DNA of 64,000 nucleotides, taken from assembly GCF_932526225.1 (NCBI RefSeq), contig NC_064042.1:4323001-4387000 (forward strand), written 5' to 3'. Shown here piece by piece: positions 34,706-44,985 of this stretch. The notes beneath the pieces are model-generated. The model was not told the origin of the DNA. It saw only the letters and a program-made list of their open reading frames with translations, and searched no databases. Each line of letters opens with the position of its first letter. Within the stretch, counting starts at the first letter, position 1. Origin of the DNA: Nematostella vectensis (lineage: Eukaryota > Cnidaria > Anthozoa > Actiniaria > Edwardsiidae). The position numbers were made by a program, and so were the translations under genes.

Positions 34706-37433
34706 CGCTTGAATCCCGGTGAATTTTAATCCATCCTACAACTAAAACAGCTCAATTTTATTTCTTAAGGAGATAATAATACAGGGAATGTTTTATTTTG
34801 AAAAATTATGAATTATGAGTTTTCAATTTTCAAAGCAGAAACAAATTGCCGTCAAGTCGGATCTACTCACTTTAAGTTCCAGAGAAGATCCATGCCTACC
34901 CTATGAGGGACCTCGCACCTGCACTTACAAAGTTTCCATCATTGAAACTTGCCGAAACATAATACTTGTATAATAAGTACCACTTAAAAACCCTCCGCGC
35001 AGAATGCCCAATGCCCTTCCTGAGGGAGGGAGACATTTACGAAATTGACATGGTATACATTAAAATATTGCATCGGAAGTCACTAGAGCCTATTTGCTTC
35101 TTTGTAAATGCGCGAGAGTTAGCCTGATACCTCAAATTTCTTGATTTGGTTGATGCTGCAAAAGAAAAGTATGAGTATGGCTTTAGCTTGGCATGCTTTA
35201 ATAGATTTTGGAATCATGATTGTTATACGGCCTTGCTTGGTATCGGGACCTTACCGTCTTATCCGTGTTCTTGTTTGTGAGGCTGACGTTGTTGTTGCTG
35301 TTATTGACGTCGGCGTTGTGTTGTTGATGATGATGTTAGTAGTGACTGTTTTGTTCATCAATGACATTGTTGTCAGAAATTCTTGTTTCAAAATCTACCA
35401 AGAATCAAAGTGTCTAATAAACGTTATTTCTTAGAAAAAGCCGAAAAAGAAGCCAGGAGAACTATTGTACGCGGATCTCAGCGACTTCACTGATGGTCCA
35501 AAGCCTAAGGGCGACGGGACTCTCGAGTTTGCGTCAGGCGAAGGCGTGAAAAGACCCGAGGCGTACCGAGAGACCGATTACGCTGAGATCTCTCATGTGC
35601 TGAGAGGAAAAACGGAAGACACACAGCCTACTGCCATGTGTTGTGAGTGTTACTCGAAATTCCTTGTTTCCACTCGCCATGGATCGGGGGAGGAGAGGGG
35701 AGGGGGTGGGTGCGCTATAATGCCAGAGGTGTAAAATTTAGGGATTCTTTGTTTAAAGAAAGCCGTTTTTAGGGGGGAGGGGGGGCTGGGTTTGGCATGG
35801 TGGCGGGATGTGACGCATGCGCCAACCACTAACAACTCGTCTGCTTTTTTCTCATCGCTATATAATGAATCTCTTATAGCTCAATGGGTTTAAATGTCTT
35901 TTTTTTGTCCACGAAGCCTTTTCCAAGGTAAAACAAGATGATTGTTTCATCTTCACTTGAATTTCTTGTGATGAATTAAGGTCCATGGATAATACACCAA
36001 TTTCAAAATAAGTTGTCAGTGCAAATGGCAAATGCCAATTATCAAATGGCAGTTGTGCTATCATAAAATACCATGGAACTCGTCAAATTTCTACCCGAAT
36101 CTAGGAAAATTTAAATATTTTTTTCAATAATATTACTTATTATCTTTATTCTTACACATAATTATACTCATAAGCAGTGATTGGTCTTAGAACTGCAATT
36201 GCCATTCGCCAATTACACTGACAACGTTTCATTGTGTATACGATAGGTGTATACGAAGGCTAATCTTAAACAGTTAAATGACTTCTCTTTTTTCCTCCCA
36301 TAGTCCCTCCCGGACCCCCAACGTTTGCTCTAAAGAATTGCGACGTCAAAGAGACGTCTGTCCGTCTTCGCTGGACCCCACCCCTGAGCGACAATGGCAG
36401 CCCTATCCTCGATTACAAGGTGGAAGTCAGCTCCGTCTTCGCGGCGGAGGGTATCTCAAGTACCTCGATCCTAATTCCCGAACTTGAACCGAACACCAAG
36501 TACTTGGCCCGGGTTGCTGCGCGGAACGCCGCTGGCCTGGGTACCGCGGCAGAACAGTCTTTTACAACTAGGGGGAAAGGTATGTAAGTACTGGAACTTG
36601 ACGGATTGTTTTGGATCCGCTAGTTTGCGTCCTTTGAGATTGGAGTTAGAAACAGGCCGAGCCTTCACGACACTCATAGAGCTCTAAGGCCCCGTCCACA
36701 CATATCCGGAAATTTGTGAAAACGCAATTTTTTTATGAATCCGGCTCTCGCCCATACACGTATCCAGCGCAATTTCCGGCCGTATCCGAAAATTTTTTTT
36801 AAACGCTCCCCAGAGTGGATTTTTTTTTATCCGATACGAATACGTATACATGTGGAGGGTCGTATCCGGAAAATTTTGTTTGCTTACGTTATTCTTTTGG
36901 ATACGGCCGGAAATTACGCTGGATACGCGTGGACAAGAGCCGGATTCGTAAAAAAAAGTGCGTTTTCTTAAATTTCCGGATATTTGTGGACGGCTGAAAA
37001 CGATTCGAATACGCTGCGTGTGGACGCATCCGCAAAAAATATTTTTTGAAAAAAATTCCGGATACGTGTGGACATAGCCTAAGTTCCAGGAAAAGGGAGT
37101 TCTAGAAGGTACAGGGATATTTGAATGACGAGGGGGGGGGGGGGGGGGGGGTGACTTCGTGGGTATAGTTCTCTCTTCTCTTTTTAGTTCTCTTATATCG
37201 CGTCATCGTAAATATGGTAATTGGTAAAAAGAGGTATATGAATTCATAGTCGTCTGTTTATAAACTAGTCTGTTTTTAATCTGGGAGAATTTAATGAACA
37301 AAAGTTACTTTCACTCTCAGGCGTTGAACCAGGACAAGGAAACGCGGCATTTCAAAATGAGGCATACGAGCCTGATCAAGCCCCGAATGACAGTAAGTTC
37401 ACCATCGAGGCCCAACAGTCATATCTATGCTGA
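20321..37433 (+). CDS. Gene C: Ig-SEA receptor with ITIM/ITSM tail and FN3
   Basis: Complete 21-exon model, 4440 coding bases, about 1479 aa. Exons: 20321-20369, 20548-20937, 24519-24773, 24955-25473, 26266-26538, 27247-27504, 27642-28160, 29379-29630, 29795-30055, 30585-30818, 31090-31190, 31267-31319, 31943-32085, 32366-32563, 32970-32994, 33277-33313, 33922-34053, 34385-34528, 35435-35642, 36304-36579, 37321-37433. All borders are GT/AG with compatible phases, and the joined length is divisible by three. Order: signal peptide, V-like domain (about 17-146), Ig domains to about 1003, SEA (about 1004-1102), Pro/Thr stalk and transmembrane (about 1136-1161), tyrosine-rich tail (to about 1350), FN3 (about 1351-1442), short end. 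The likely function is inhibitory cell-surface recognition, inferred from ITIMs. The start was chosen as the ATG opening a hydrophobic leader conserved in gene A. Confidence 0.82.
21238..22030. mobile_element. Foldback element with about 300-bp inverted repeats
   Basis: The two arms (about 21238-21565 and 21705-22030) are inverted copies running from GCCACAGGTAGCCCAAG to ATAGTTGGAGTCCAACC, around a short centre. TGA flanks both sides. It includes a poly-T run near 21363-21388. A single-arm relative is at 11729-12100. It begins four bases past the end of the inverted duplication. Confidence 0.72.
22998..23154. mobile_element. hAT-like MITE
   Basis: Short element with ends CAGAGGCGTAGCCAGTGG and, inverted, CAGGGGGTAGCCAGGACTT. 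A related copy in opposite orientation is at 41663-41813. Confidence 0.6.
24519..26538 (+). CDS. Gene C exons 3-5: Ig cassette 1
   Basis: Three phase 1-1 exons. 24519-24773 is one Ig ([19 protein letters not shown]). 24955-25473 is 519 bp encoding two Ig domains without an intron (SFNCTADG/FTCVPTNEIG, then LTCDGTG/GNYTCNLSSSC). 26266-26538 is one Ig (LLNCYAEGKP, FSCVPNNTIGKG). There are many N-glycosylation sequons. The set is repeated as exons 6-8. Confidence 0.9.
27247..29630 (+). CDS. Gene C exons 6-8: Ig cassette 2
   Basis: A tandem duplicate of exons 3-5: 27247-27504 (one Ig), 27642-28160 (two fused Ig, again exactly 519 bp), 29379-29630 (one Ig, [21 protein letters not shown]). The 519-bp exons are highly similar, with the segment encoding VSVDIPPNGRMVKGSSV identical. 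This indicates unequal crossover or conversion within the gene. Confidence 0.9.
29048..29367. mobile_element. MITE with near-perfect TIRs abutting exon 8
   Basis: 320 bp, from GGCCAAGTTACACGAGGC to the inverted GCCTCGTGTAACTTGGCC. Terminal repeats are about 45 bp and nearly perfect, with the CAACTGGCAACGCAATG motif repeated inside. The right flank is TTA and the left ATA, so a TWA-type (PIF/Harbinger) target duplication is plausible. It ends 11 bp before the first base of exon 8. Confidence 0.78.
29795..30818 (+). CDS. Gene C exons 9-10: membrane-proximal Ig-like domains
   Basis: 29795-30055 is a C2-type Ig (LMCNASG, VTWYKLG, GSYRCMATN). 30585-30818 is an atypical Ig-like domain (CSPFNITV, INCTWGIG, NVTCSRG) ending YTV before the SEA exons. 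Gene B keeps only the end of the second. Confidence 0.82.
31090..32085 (+). CDS. Gene C exons 11-13: SEA domain
   Basis: 31090-31190 (101 bp, TTNGSIRFANMSF), 31267-31319 (53 bp, FNETVPPCTGNVKVYGY) and 31943-32085 (143 bp, RRGSVIVDMAI ... ATYGLTIDPTGVKAQQ). The G-S-V-I-V strand matches the autoproteolysis site of mucin-type SEA domains (G|SVVV). It lies directly before the stalk and transmembrane segment, the usual place for SEA. Cleavage is inferred, not shown. Confidence 0.75.
32366..32563 (+). CDS. Gene C exon 14: stalk and transmembrane segment
   Basis: 198-bp phase 1-1 exon. A Ser/Thr/Pro-rich stalk (PSDSTTSPPSLTTQ...) is followed by a hydrophobic span (VVIALIVVGVIVFLLIICGL...) and a strong stop-transfer of basic residues (AKKKKKKR). 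Confidence 0.92.
32970..35642 (+). CDS. Gene C exons 15-19: cytoplasmic tail with ITIMs and ITSM
   Basis: Exons 32970-32994 (25 bp), 33277-33313 (37 bp), 33922-34053, 34385-34528 and 35435-35642. Tyrosine motifs in order: SPYAEV (about Y1187, across an exon junction), SPYSEV (Y1206), VTYAQV (Y1257) and LLYADL (Y1293), all fitting the ITIM rule [SIVL]xYxx[ILV], then TDYAEI (Y1330), which fits the ITSM form. AYPQV and MYAQV are extra YxxV sites. Lys-rich linkers separate the motifs. Such tails normally recruit SH2 phosphatases. If the last donor is not used, the frame stops at 35732-35734, giving a tail without FN3. Confidence 0.88.
33325..33895. repeat. 24-bp tandem array in gene C tail intron
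   Basis: About 20 units of a 24-bp repeat (consensus GCGTGACCTGTTGGTTAGCCACT), beginning about 15 bases after the donor of exon 16. Unlike the arrays in genes B and D the units carry no GT donor and the exon frame meets a stop at once, so it is non-coding as read here. Confidence 0.75.
34073..34230. mobile_element. hAT-like MITE in gene C intron
   Basis: Starts CAGGGCCGTAGCTAGC and ends with the inverted form GTTTTAGCTACGGCCAGG; same terminal family as 38202-38319. Confidence 0.6.
36304..36579 (+). CDS. Gene C exon 20: FN3 domain after the ITIM tail
   Basis: 276-bp phase 1-1 exon encoding a full fibronectin type III domain: PPGPPTFALK start, VRLRWTPPLSDNGSPI with the strand-B Trp, and LEPNTKYLARVAARNAAGLG with the L-x-P-x-T-x-Y signature. 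The acceptor (TTTTTCCTCCCATAG) matches the phase-1 donor of exon 19. With one transmembrane segment upstream, the domain would lie in the cytoplasm. Confidence 0.83.
36688..37079. mobile_element. Harbinger-like MITE
   Basis: 392 bp with degenerate inverted ends (GGCCCCGTCCACACATATCC and, inverted, GGCTATGTCCACACGTATCC), flanked by TAA at 36685-36687 and 37080-37082. The motif ATCCGGAAAT recurs internally. Confidence 0.72.
37321..37433 (+). CDS. Gene C exon 21: C-terminal end
   Basis: Phase-1 exon after TTTCACTCTCAG. It encodes VEPGQGNAAFQNEAYEPD... and stops at 37431-37433. An internal GACA|GTAAGT at 37392 could instead be a donor to a further exon, but none was recognised downstream. Confidence 0.65.
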
Positions 37434-38201
37434 TACGCGGTGACTGAGTAAGAAAATACCCCTCGGAAACCATATGTGCTGATACTTGGTGACTGAGTAA
37501 CAATAAAAAACCATACGTGGTAACCGAGACAAACATAACTAACAGCACACATATCTATGCTGATACAGGATAGCTGATTTAAACATATCTATCAGCAAAC
37601 ATTTTCATTCAGTAAAAAAAGGATAACAAACATATCTATGATAAAGAATTAGAGAGATGCGGTATACAAATTCTCTCAGAGAGGATACCAATAGTACCGA
37701 ATGGTAATGTTACAAACGAACTCTGTGGTAATAGCAGATCAGGAATGGTCTAGAAGGAGTTAGGGTCATGACTCATAATGATCTCTAGCAAACTAGAGTC
37801 ACGCAAAGAGAGTCACGAGAGAACGACAGAGACGGTGAATGAAAAAGTGGACTGAATGGAAGGCCACGAATATTATAAGAAAAGGAGACAGCTTTACTTA
37901 TCAGTGTCACTGAGTGACAAAATGTGTCAGACAAACCTTGATTCAAGGAGGTACAGCTGCCAGGCAGCTAAATTCATGATTCCGCTTGATATGCAAACGT
38001 CTGGGAACAGTCGCATTCCACTCAGTGATCAATTCCGCATTGCCTTTTAAGTCTTTAAAGAAGGGCTGACGTGAAACATACGACGTGGATACAGACTAGA
38101 GGTTCAGCCTGTTTAATCTCCCCCTCTTTATTACTGATACGTCATTTTCTAGCGAATTTTCTAGCTAATATTCTAAAAGTAAGTATTTATTGTTTACTTA
38201 G

Positions 38202-38319
38202 CAGGGCCGTAGCAGCCCCCCTGCCTTCGACAGTAATTTTGCAATATTTTTTAAAGGTAGTCGGAAATTGCTATCAGGGGCGTGGCTGTGCCCCCTTCTC
38301 GGTGCCTGTTACGGCCCTG
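38202..38319. mobile_element. Very short hAT-like MITE
   Basis: 118 bp from CAGGGCCGTAGCAGC to the inverted TTACGGCCCTG, flanked by CTTAG on both sides. Confidence 0.65.
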
Positions 38320-39879
38320 CTTAGTTTATTTAGTTTATCGATTCGTCATCAATCGTAAATTACCCTTTGTGGGGATCGTATACAGGTACATGCAAGTTAA
38401 TGCTTTCCATGACCTTGTAAAAGATAATAATATAGTGCTGAATAGTCTCAAGCTATTTTCTCAACACAATATACATGGGAAGCCTGTGGTAAGAACTACA
38501 GGCTAGCCGTCATTGTTAATATTTTTTAATACAAATTTGAGAAGTATTTTTATAATGATTTTATGTAAGTAAAAGGTTAAATATTAGGTGATTAAAAATG
38601 TATTTTCAAGTTACCACGTTTTTTTAAAAAAGTATTGATAGTTACTGTTTAATGTGATGGTATATGATATATTTTATGCTGAATAAATGCTTGCCACAAA
38701 TAGTGTAAACTTAAACTCACTAACTGATAACGTTGCTAAATAACCGTTGGCGTATTTTGTCACATGGTAATAGTTATAGTTAATTCTAATTAAATTGACT
38801 AAGGAAATAATTATCTAAATTGATAAAATCTAGATAACCCCAAAAGATGAATAATATGATCTTCACATCACCCTATGAAACACACTCTATTTTAAGAACC
38901 CGAAATAATCGAGGTATACTTAAGGCTTGATGGCCGCCTAAAATGGTGTTTTCAAAGGTTTTTGTACTATCCAGGTGTTCAACAAAGTGTTGGATTTTTA
39001 ATAATTGCTCCTGTTTAGTTGATTCTGGCTTGTCAATCATACTGTCGTGACCAATGGTATCGTTTCTTAAAATACAGGTGGCAAAGCCACGGCATAAAGC
39101 TCTGTCAAGCGCTGCTTGGACAAGGTAGAATTGCCCAGCCAAAGCCTAGCTTCAGAATTTTTTCCCTCGATCTATGGTATATCTACCTGTCTCCCGATAA
39201 GCCAGTTAAACCAGTATGGCCAAACATCAGTCACAAACGTTTTTTTTTTTAACACATTGTTTTAAGTTATGACCAAATTCGTTAATTTTGTTTTCTTGAA
39301 ATCTTTTCAAGGTGCCTGCTAGTTACCAAGACCCCTAACAGGTGCAATTCTTTTATCTTTTTTATTTTTCACATCACACTAATCACGGCACTAATACAAG
39401 GCACTAATATAATCATAAAGCTAATCAACAGTCTGCCATGCCGATTTTATATTAATGAACAAGCGTGACCATTATAATGTTGTTAGGAAGAATGTGTTGT
39501 TCCAGGAATCAAAACCCTGACAGTAAAAAAAATCTTTCACGAGTTTCTTCTTTCTTTCGGTGTTTCGGATTTCCTGTAGTTGTTGATGTGACTTTCCCTA
39601 TCTCCTCCTACCTCACGCCCAACCACAGGAAAAGAACACGAGGAACTAGGTTGAGAAAAACTGTTTGAGGGTGCCACTAATAATAGGAAGAATAACACGT
39701 GGTTGTGTAATAGTTTTGAGGTCAGCAAACTAATAATATCACTAACATTGTAATTATAATTCCGTACATGAACTAACCTTTTATGAAAGCTCCATACCTC
39801 AATATGTACTAATATTAGTGTTTGATTTATAGTTAACTTCCTACCCCCACCCTCCGCTGATGGTCGCAGCACGTCTATG

Positions 39880-40510
39880 ACGACAGTTAGTACTTAATAA
39901 CCCTCTACTAACCGACGACAACCCGATCGCTACCCGAGTACCTCCCGATCACTACCCAAGTACTTCCCGAGCACGGTCCCAAACACCATTCACCAGCGGT
40001 TGCAGCATGTCTCTCTGGCGACAGCGAGTACGTTAATAATTCACCTCTACTAACCGAGAACAACCCGATCACTACCCGAGTACTTCCTGAGCACGGTCCC
40101 AAACACCATTCGTCAGCGGTTGCAGCATGTCTCTGGCGACAGCGAGTACGTTAATAATTCACCTCTACTAACCGAGAACAACCCGATCACTACCCGAGTA
40201 CTTTCCGAGCACCGTCCCGATTACCATTCCAAGGCGGTTGCAGCATGTCTCTGGCGACAAGTGTACTTTAATGATACACTCCTACTAACCGACAACAGCC
40301 CGATTACTTTCCGAGCACCGTCCCGAATTACCATTCCAAGGCGGTTGCAGCATGTCTCTGGCGACAAGAGTACTTTAATGATACACTTCTACTAACCGAC
40401 AACAACCCGATTACTTTCCGAGCACCGTCCCGAATTACCATTCCAAGGAGGTTGCAGCATGTCTCTGTCGACTGCGAGCCTTTATTCTCTACTAACCGAC
40501 AGCATTCCAA
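39880..40510. repeat. Tandem satellite of about 106-120 bp units
   Basis: Five units, marked by GCGGTTGCAGCATGTCTCT near 40000, 40120, 40239, 40344 and 40451. Each also contains CTACTAACCGA.AACAACCCGAT and a TTTCCGAGCACSGTCCC-like block. Open frames across it are repeat by-products. Confidence 0.75.
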
Positions 40511-41662
40511 CCACTCCCCGAGCAACGCGCAAGATAGAGGCGGATATAACCAGCATATGTTAGCATGATGAGTTTTTTTTTTTTTTTTATAACCAGAATC
40601 ACAGCACCTAAAGAGCGGACCGTCCATTGTTCAAAATTTTCAAATAACACCCCAAAGAAAGTCTCATTTTATCTGATTAGGGCGCTGTGCTTGTGTAAAA
40701 AGAGCACTGAGCAACGACTTTTTAAAATCCGGACACTCGTCAAAATAAGCAAAATTCCACAATTATCTTTGTCCAGTTTCGAAATCAACTGTGTACTGCT
40801 GGGCAATTGTCTGATTGGCTCATTGGCACATGTTAGCCTTGCAAATCGACTACTATGAGTAACTGCCTGGGTGGTCTTGCAGAATTTACAAGATTGTGCA
40901 TTGTTCTACGTTGTTGGATTTCCGCTAATGCTTCTTATTTAGCAATTGTGCATTGTTCAATTTGTACGCTGAATTTGGAACTGGGTTTTACATACACAAG
41001 TATTAACCATAGCACATAACCAAGCTAGTGTGATGATAATCATTCAAAATTTAAGACACTTGTGAATGCCATTTTTAGAATTCAGTCATAAAATGACGTT
41101 TTTAGTGGCTCAGCATTGTCCAGGTAAAGTTTTCGTTATCAAATAACGTAGAAGTTGCCAAAAGTGTCATATATCATATAATCATATATCACTTAGCAGT
41201 TTTTTATAGCATAAAAAGTCATGTTACTTAAAATCGCGGAGATTTGAAAAATAACTTTTTAAGAAAAAAAAATATGTTATTATAACCCACACGTTTGCCA
41301 AGTTAAAATAGTTTATATACATTTTTGGTAAGAACTTTGACCATCATGGCAAGATGAAACTATAGGAGCCAATGGGGTCTTCCCTAAACGGTTCAATGGC
41401 AAACAATAAATATAAACATTTTTATTAAAATATATAAATATTATACTTGTATTTCCGAGCAGTAGAACACAATTGCATAGAACGTATGGTATTCACCTAA
41501 TTAAAAACGCTGTCAGTGGAAATGGTGATTAACAAATGACATTTTAACGGACCGAAACGAACCATGAATTTCAATATTTTTTAGCCAAATGCAAAACCAT
41601 AATGTCTGAATTGTACGATTATCCATTAAAGGTAATTAATATGCGGTTTTGGCATTAGTTTC

Positions 41663-41813
41663 AGCGGCGTAGCCAGGATTTTTAACAGGAGGGACCCAAA
41701 GGGGACTTTCAATGCATTTTCTTCTGTATTTAAGATAATGTCTAATACATTTACTGAATTTTTGGCTGCTTAAAGGGGGGGGGGGGGTTGGCCACCCCCT
41801 TGGCCACGCCCCT
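41663..41813. mobile_element. hAT-like MITE (second copy)
   Basis: From GCGGCGTAGCCAGGATT to GGCCACGCCCCTG, the inverse-oriented relative of 22998-23154, with a poly-G run before the right end. Confidence 0.6.
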
Positions 41814-43023
41814 GATTTTATATCACCTTAAACGATTAGTGCCCAATGGTAATTAGCTTTGTTGAAATTGCCCATAGCATTTGCCCTTCGTCGTTTCCAA
41901 TGACAACGTTTCAAAGAATGCAAATAAATTCAAGCTAAGAGAAAAAGTTTGCTGTGTGTGTGTGTTTTTGGGGGAATGTGCATGGCCCGTTTTGAATAGG
42001 GTAACACTGACAGTGCTGAAAAACGCAAGACTAGTTCCAGTACCGCGCGGTTAAACTAGCCTTTTTGTTTTGAAATGGTGGCGTTTTACCGGCGAACTGT
42101 CACATTTCGAAGAATGCTAAGAAAACTAAACCAAACCTAAGGCTATAGTTTTCTTTACGACTCCCTCATTATCAAACAAACATGTCATCCTTTGTACAGT
42201 GTGGTTTTAATGCTGTACAGTTTGTCAAAACAACGACTGAAGTAATCCTTTCGTACTTTTACTCGAACGAGTCAACACTGAGATTTTGTTTTCGCCAGAA
42301 CAAGCGCATGCGCATACGCTATTCAGCACTGGCGGTAGCACTATAGTCCATGTCGTGGAGCACGTCACTATGTTGTGTAGTGTTCAGGAACTTGCCCAGA
42401 AGGTATAAAAAGACACAGTAAGTGGTTATCTGGGTTCCGCTGTATTGCTGTAAAGAAAAATTGTAACAAAAAAATGCACAAATTCACCCCACTTGGTGCG
42501 ACGGACAACTTTATTTCAACCAAAATGGGAGCAATTCAGGGACAACACGAAATTACAATTAATATAAATTGTCATATTGATACAGAGTAGCAATTGTATC
42601 AAATTTTACCAGTTTACGTTTTACAAAATCCTCGCAAACAATGACACATATTCTATTTCATTTCGTTCTCTTATACATTTCGTGTCCTTTTATAAACGCT
42701 CAGAGCTCGCTCACACATCTTTCGACAAACCTCGCGTTAAAAAATAGCCTGATCTTAAAATGTCTAGTCGCTAAACGGATGATCGCCCGGCTACCCTATA
42801 CCCTGTAGGCGTGTGATTATTTTGACCTCAAGCGGCCATATAGCGAACTCGAATTCCGAATCGACTTCAAACCCGCTGGATAACCAAAAAAACCGCCTTT
42901 AACCAGCTTATTCTGTTACCCTTATTTGGTTTGCAAGCTTTACAAGGTTCTACCTAACCCTAATTGATCTGGCTAAAGGTGTCTTATATAGAACCTTCTT
43001 TTGTAATCTTTTGTAATGTGATG

Positions 43024-43033
43024 TTTATTTTAT
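43024..43033 (-). terminator. Polyadenylation signals of CALHM-1
   Basis: Two overlapping AATAAA hexamers on the minus strand about 140 bp after the stop. Confidence 0.5.
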
Positions 43034-43169
43034 TCAACCTGTACAGTACATATGGAGTAAATAACTACAGTACTTACGCTGCCTGTGTTAGATTCACTAG
43101 CTTTCAGATTTCCAAGTTCCAAACTGTCAAAGGTTGTGGCTGACTGCCCACCTTATTGTTAGCGCAGCT

Positions 43170-44084
43170 TTATAGAAAGATAACATTAAGTGTCTGGTGG
43201 CCCTTAGTACTGTCCTCACCAATTCCTTGCGGTAACATCTGATGCCTATAAGGTTTGCTGAGATCCCCTGCGATACGCGGATAATTCCACTGTAGTTTTT
43301 CTCGCACCATCTCCAACTGTCTGTACTCGTTAGATGTGAGAGTTTTTGCGTTCTCAAACTCATCATGAACGTTACTCTTGCCTGCCATGTCCGCGCGTTG
43401 CTCCAACAAAACCTTGAATTCCCCTGCCGCAGTCTCTGCCTCTAGCTTATCATAATGATCGAGTTCCGGCAGACTTCCCTCCGCTCGCATACACCAGCAC
43501 CTCCGAATACACACAACAATAAACGCCAACATCACAATTGAGTCGAATAGGATCCATGCCAGCATTTCGGAATCCGCCTTTGCCTTACTGAATGTCTCAT
43601 CAACATTCGCCTTGACTTGCGCCACCGTGCTCCCATTCAGTGCGCGCAGAGCCCTATCTAAAGCAAGTTTCTTTGGGCCGAGTTTGAGGCAGATGTAGTA
43701 GTTGGAGCGCATTAGTGCAACAACGATCCAGACTCCAGGCGGGAGGAGCGCTTGAAAGAGAATCTTGACCAGATTTTTCGTCACCCATCGCTTACTGAAA
43801 TGCGCTCCCCAACAACCCGTAACAACTTCCCAGAAAGTGGGGAACAGCAGAAGAGTTAAGCTGAATAGGCAGATAGCGGGGCCGAACAGAAACAGGCTCC
43901 CGTACATGAAATAGCGCGAGGGAGGGCACTCGAAGACATCCTTTTCGAAAATCCTTTCAATTCCGAACACCAAAACCAGTACCAATACCTGCTTGAGCGT
44001 AATTTTCGAACTCTTAGGAACGATTGCGCTTGGATTCAATGCGCTTAGATTCGAGAGAGAAGGAAGAAATTTCACGAAAGACAT
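43170..44084 (-). CDS. CALHM-like channel protein (CALHM-1)
   Basis: Intronless 304-residue frame. The N-terminal segment leads into a first hydrophobic helix (VLVLVLVFGIERIF), followed by FECPPSRYFMYGSLFLFGPAICL, typical of the CALHM first loop and second helix (Cys-Pro then Tyr-x-x-Gly and Pro). A third helix contains LLPPGVWIVVALM with YYICLKLG after it, and a fourth lies around WILFDSIVMLAFIVVCI. The length and four-helix layout fit calcium-homeostasis-modulator large-pore channels, which release ions and ATP across the plasma membrane. The tail ends with a helical, charged region. A paralogue begins at 63857. Alternative in-frame Met codons downstream would remove the first helix, so the first Met is preferred. 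Confidence 0.85.
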   Translation of the reverse strand: MSFVKFLPSLSNLSALNPSAIVPKSSKITLKQVLVLVLVFGIERIFEKDVFECPPSRYFMYGSLFLFGPAICLFSLTLLLFPTFWEVVTGCWGAHFSKRWVTKNLVKILFQALLPPGVWIVVALMRSNYYICLKLGPKKLALDRALRALNGSTVAQVKANVDETFSKAKADSEMLAWILFDSIVMLAFIVVCIRRCWCMRAEGSLPELDHYDKLEAETAAGEFKVLLEQRADMAGKSNVHDEFENAKTLTSNEYRQLEMVREKLQWNYPRIAGDLSKPYRHQMLPQGIGEDSTKGHQTLNVIFL

Positions 44085-44140
44085 GACTATAGCGCGCTTC
44101 AGGATTTTCTAATACTGATATAGTATGGTCAAATAACGGT

Positions 44141-44150
44141 CCTTTATATA
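44141..44150 (-). promoter_or_regulatory. TATA box of CALHM-1
   Basis: TATATAAAGG on the minus strand about 57 bp before the ATG, implying a short 5' UTR. The paralogue at 63857 has a similar TATAAAG at 63778-63784. Confidence 0.6.
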
Positions 44151-44778
44151 CTCGGTATGTTTTGGGTGAGTGATTGCGGAAAACAGTTGCCAGCAAGGCA
44201 TGAATTGATTATTTCGATTGTTTTTTAATCACTTTATTTATTTCGTCAAGACCAAGTAAAAAAAAAAAAGAAATAGAAAAAATACTTTCTCTTGTTCCAC
44301 GATGGATATGAATGACAAACAGCAAATAATGTGTTAGCCGTATCTCATGCGGTCAGATAAATAACAGTTGGATAATAACATAATAATAACAAAATAACAG
44401 TTGAAGGACTGCGCCGTTATTAATTATAATTGACTAAGGAGGAAATTGCGGCATTTCCTGCACTCAACGACACTCATTTCAAAACATAAATTCATATTCG
44501 CCGAAAGGTTGGTCTTGTCCGTCCAAATATATAAATCTATTTCAAATAAATTGACGTATTGCATAAACCATGGATAAAACACTGGAAAATCCGTGTTGCC
44601 TTGTATAAAAAATAAGCAACTAACCGTGATGTGACGAATCCTGGTTAAAAACACCTACATTGCTTTCAAGGACTAAGATATTGCCTTTTCATTTTATCCA
44701 AGAGGGTAAGACACGTGGATTCGCACGATGCAATGTTATTTGAAATTTCGTGATTGAAAGGGGGGCTGAATTCTGGAA

Positions 44779-44985
44779 TCACGTGGTGTGAACCGAGCCT
44801 ACACTATCATGCGCGTGGTGTGAACCGAGCCTACACTATCATGCGCGTGGTGTAGACTGAGCCTGCTACACTATCATGCGCGTGGTGTGAACCGAGCAAA
44901 CTCTATCATCCGCGTGGTGTAGACTGAGCCTGCTACACTATCATGTGCGTGGTGTGAACCCGGCCTACACCATCAAGCCCTAGAA
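44779..44985. repeat. Tandem repeat of about 33-36 bp
   Basis: Six units of GCGTGGTGTGAACCGAGCC plus TACACTATCAT, some in the variant form GTGTAGACTGAGCCTGC. A further relic is near 45800. The surrounding 44085-46044 holds no recognisable gene. Confidence 0.7.

Larger units (their letters stand above)
37434..43169. other. Intergenic region between gene C and CALHM-1
   Basis: 5.7 kb without convincing genes. It contains short MITEs (38202-38319, 41663-41813), a satellite block (39880-40510) and a TATA-like box GGTATAAAAAG near 42400 with no associated reading frame. The rest is AT-rich. Confidence 0.6.

Noticed and set aside
39887..40627. CRISPR-like spaced repeats
   Set aside because: Units are long, contiguous satellite copies without unique spacers, in a eukaryotic context.
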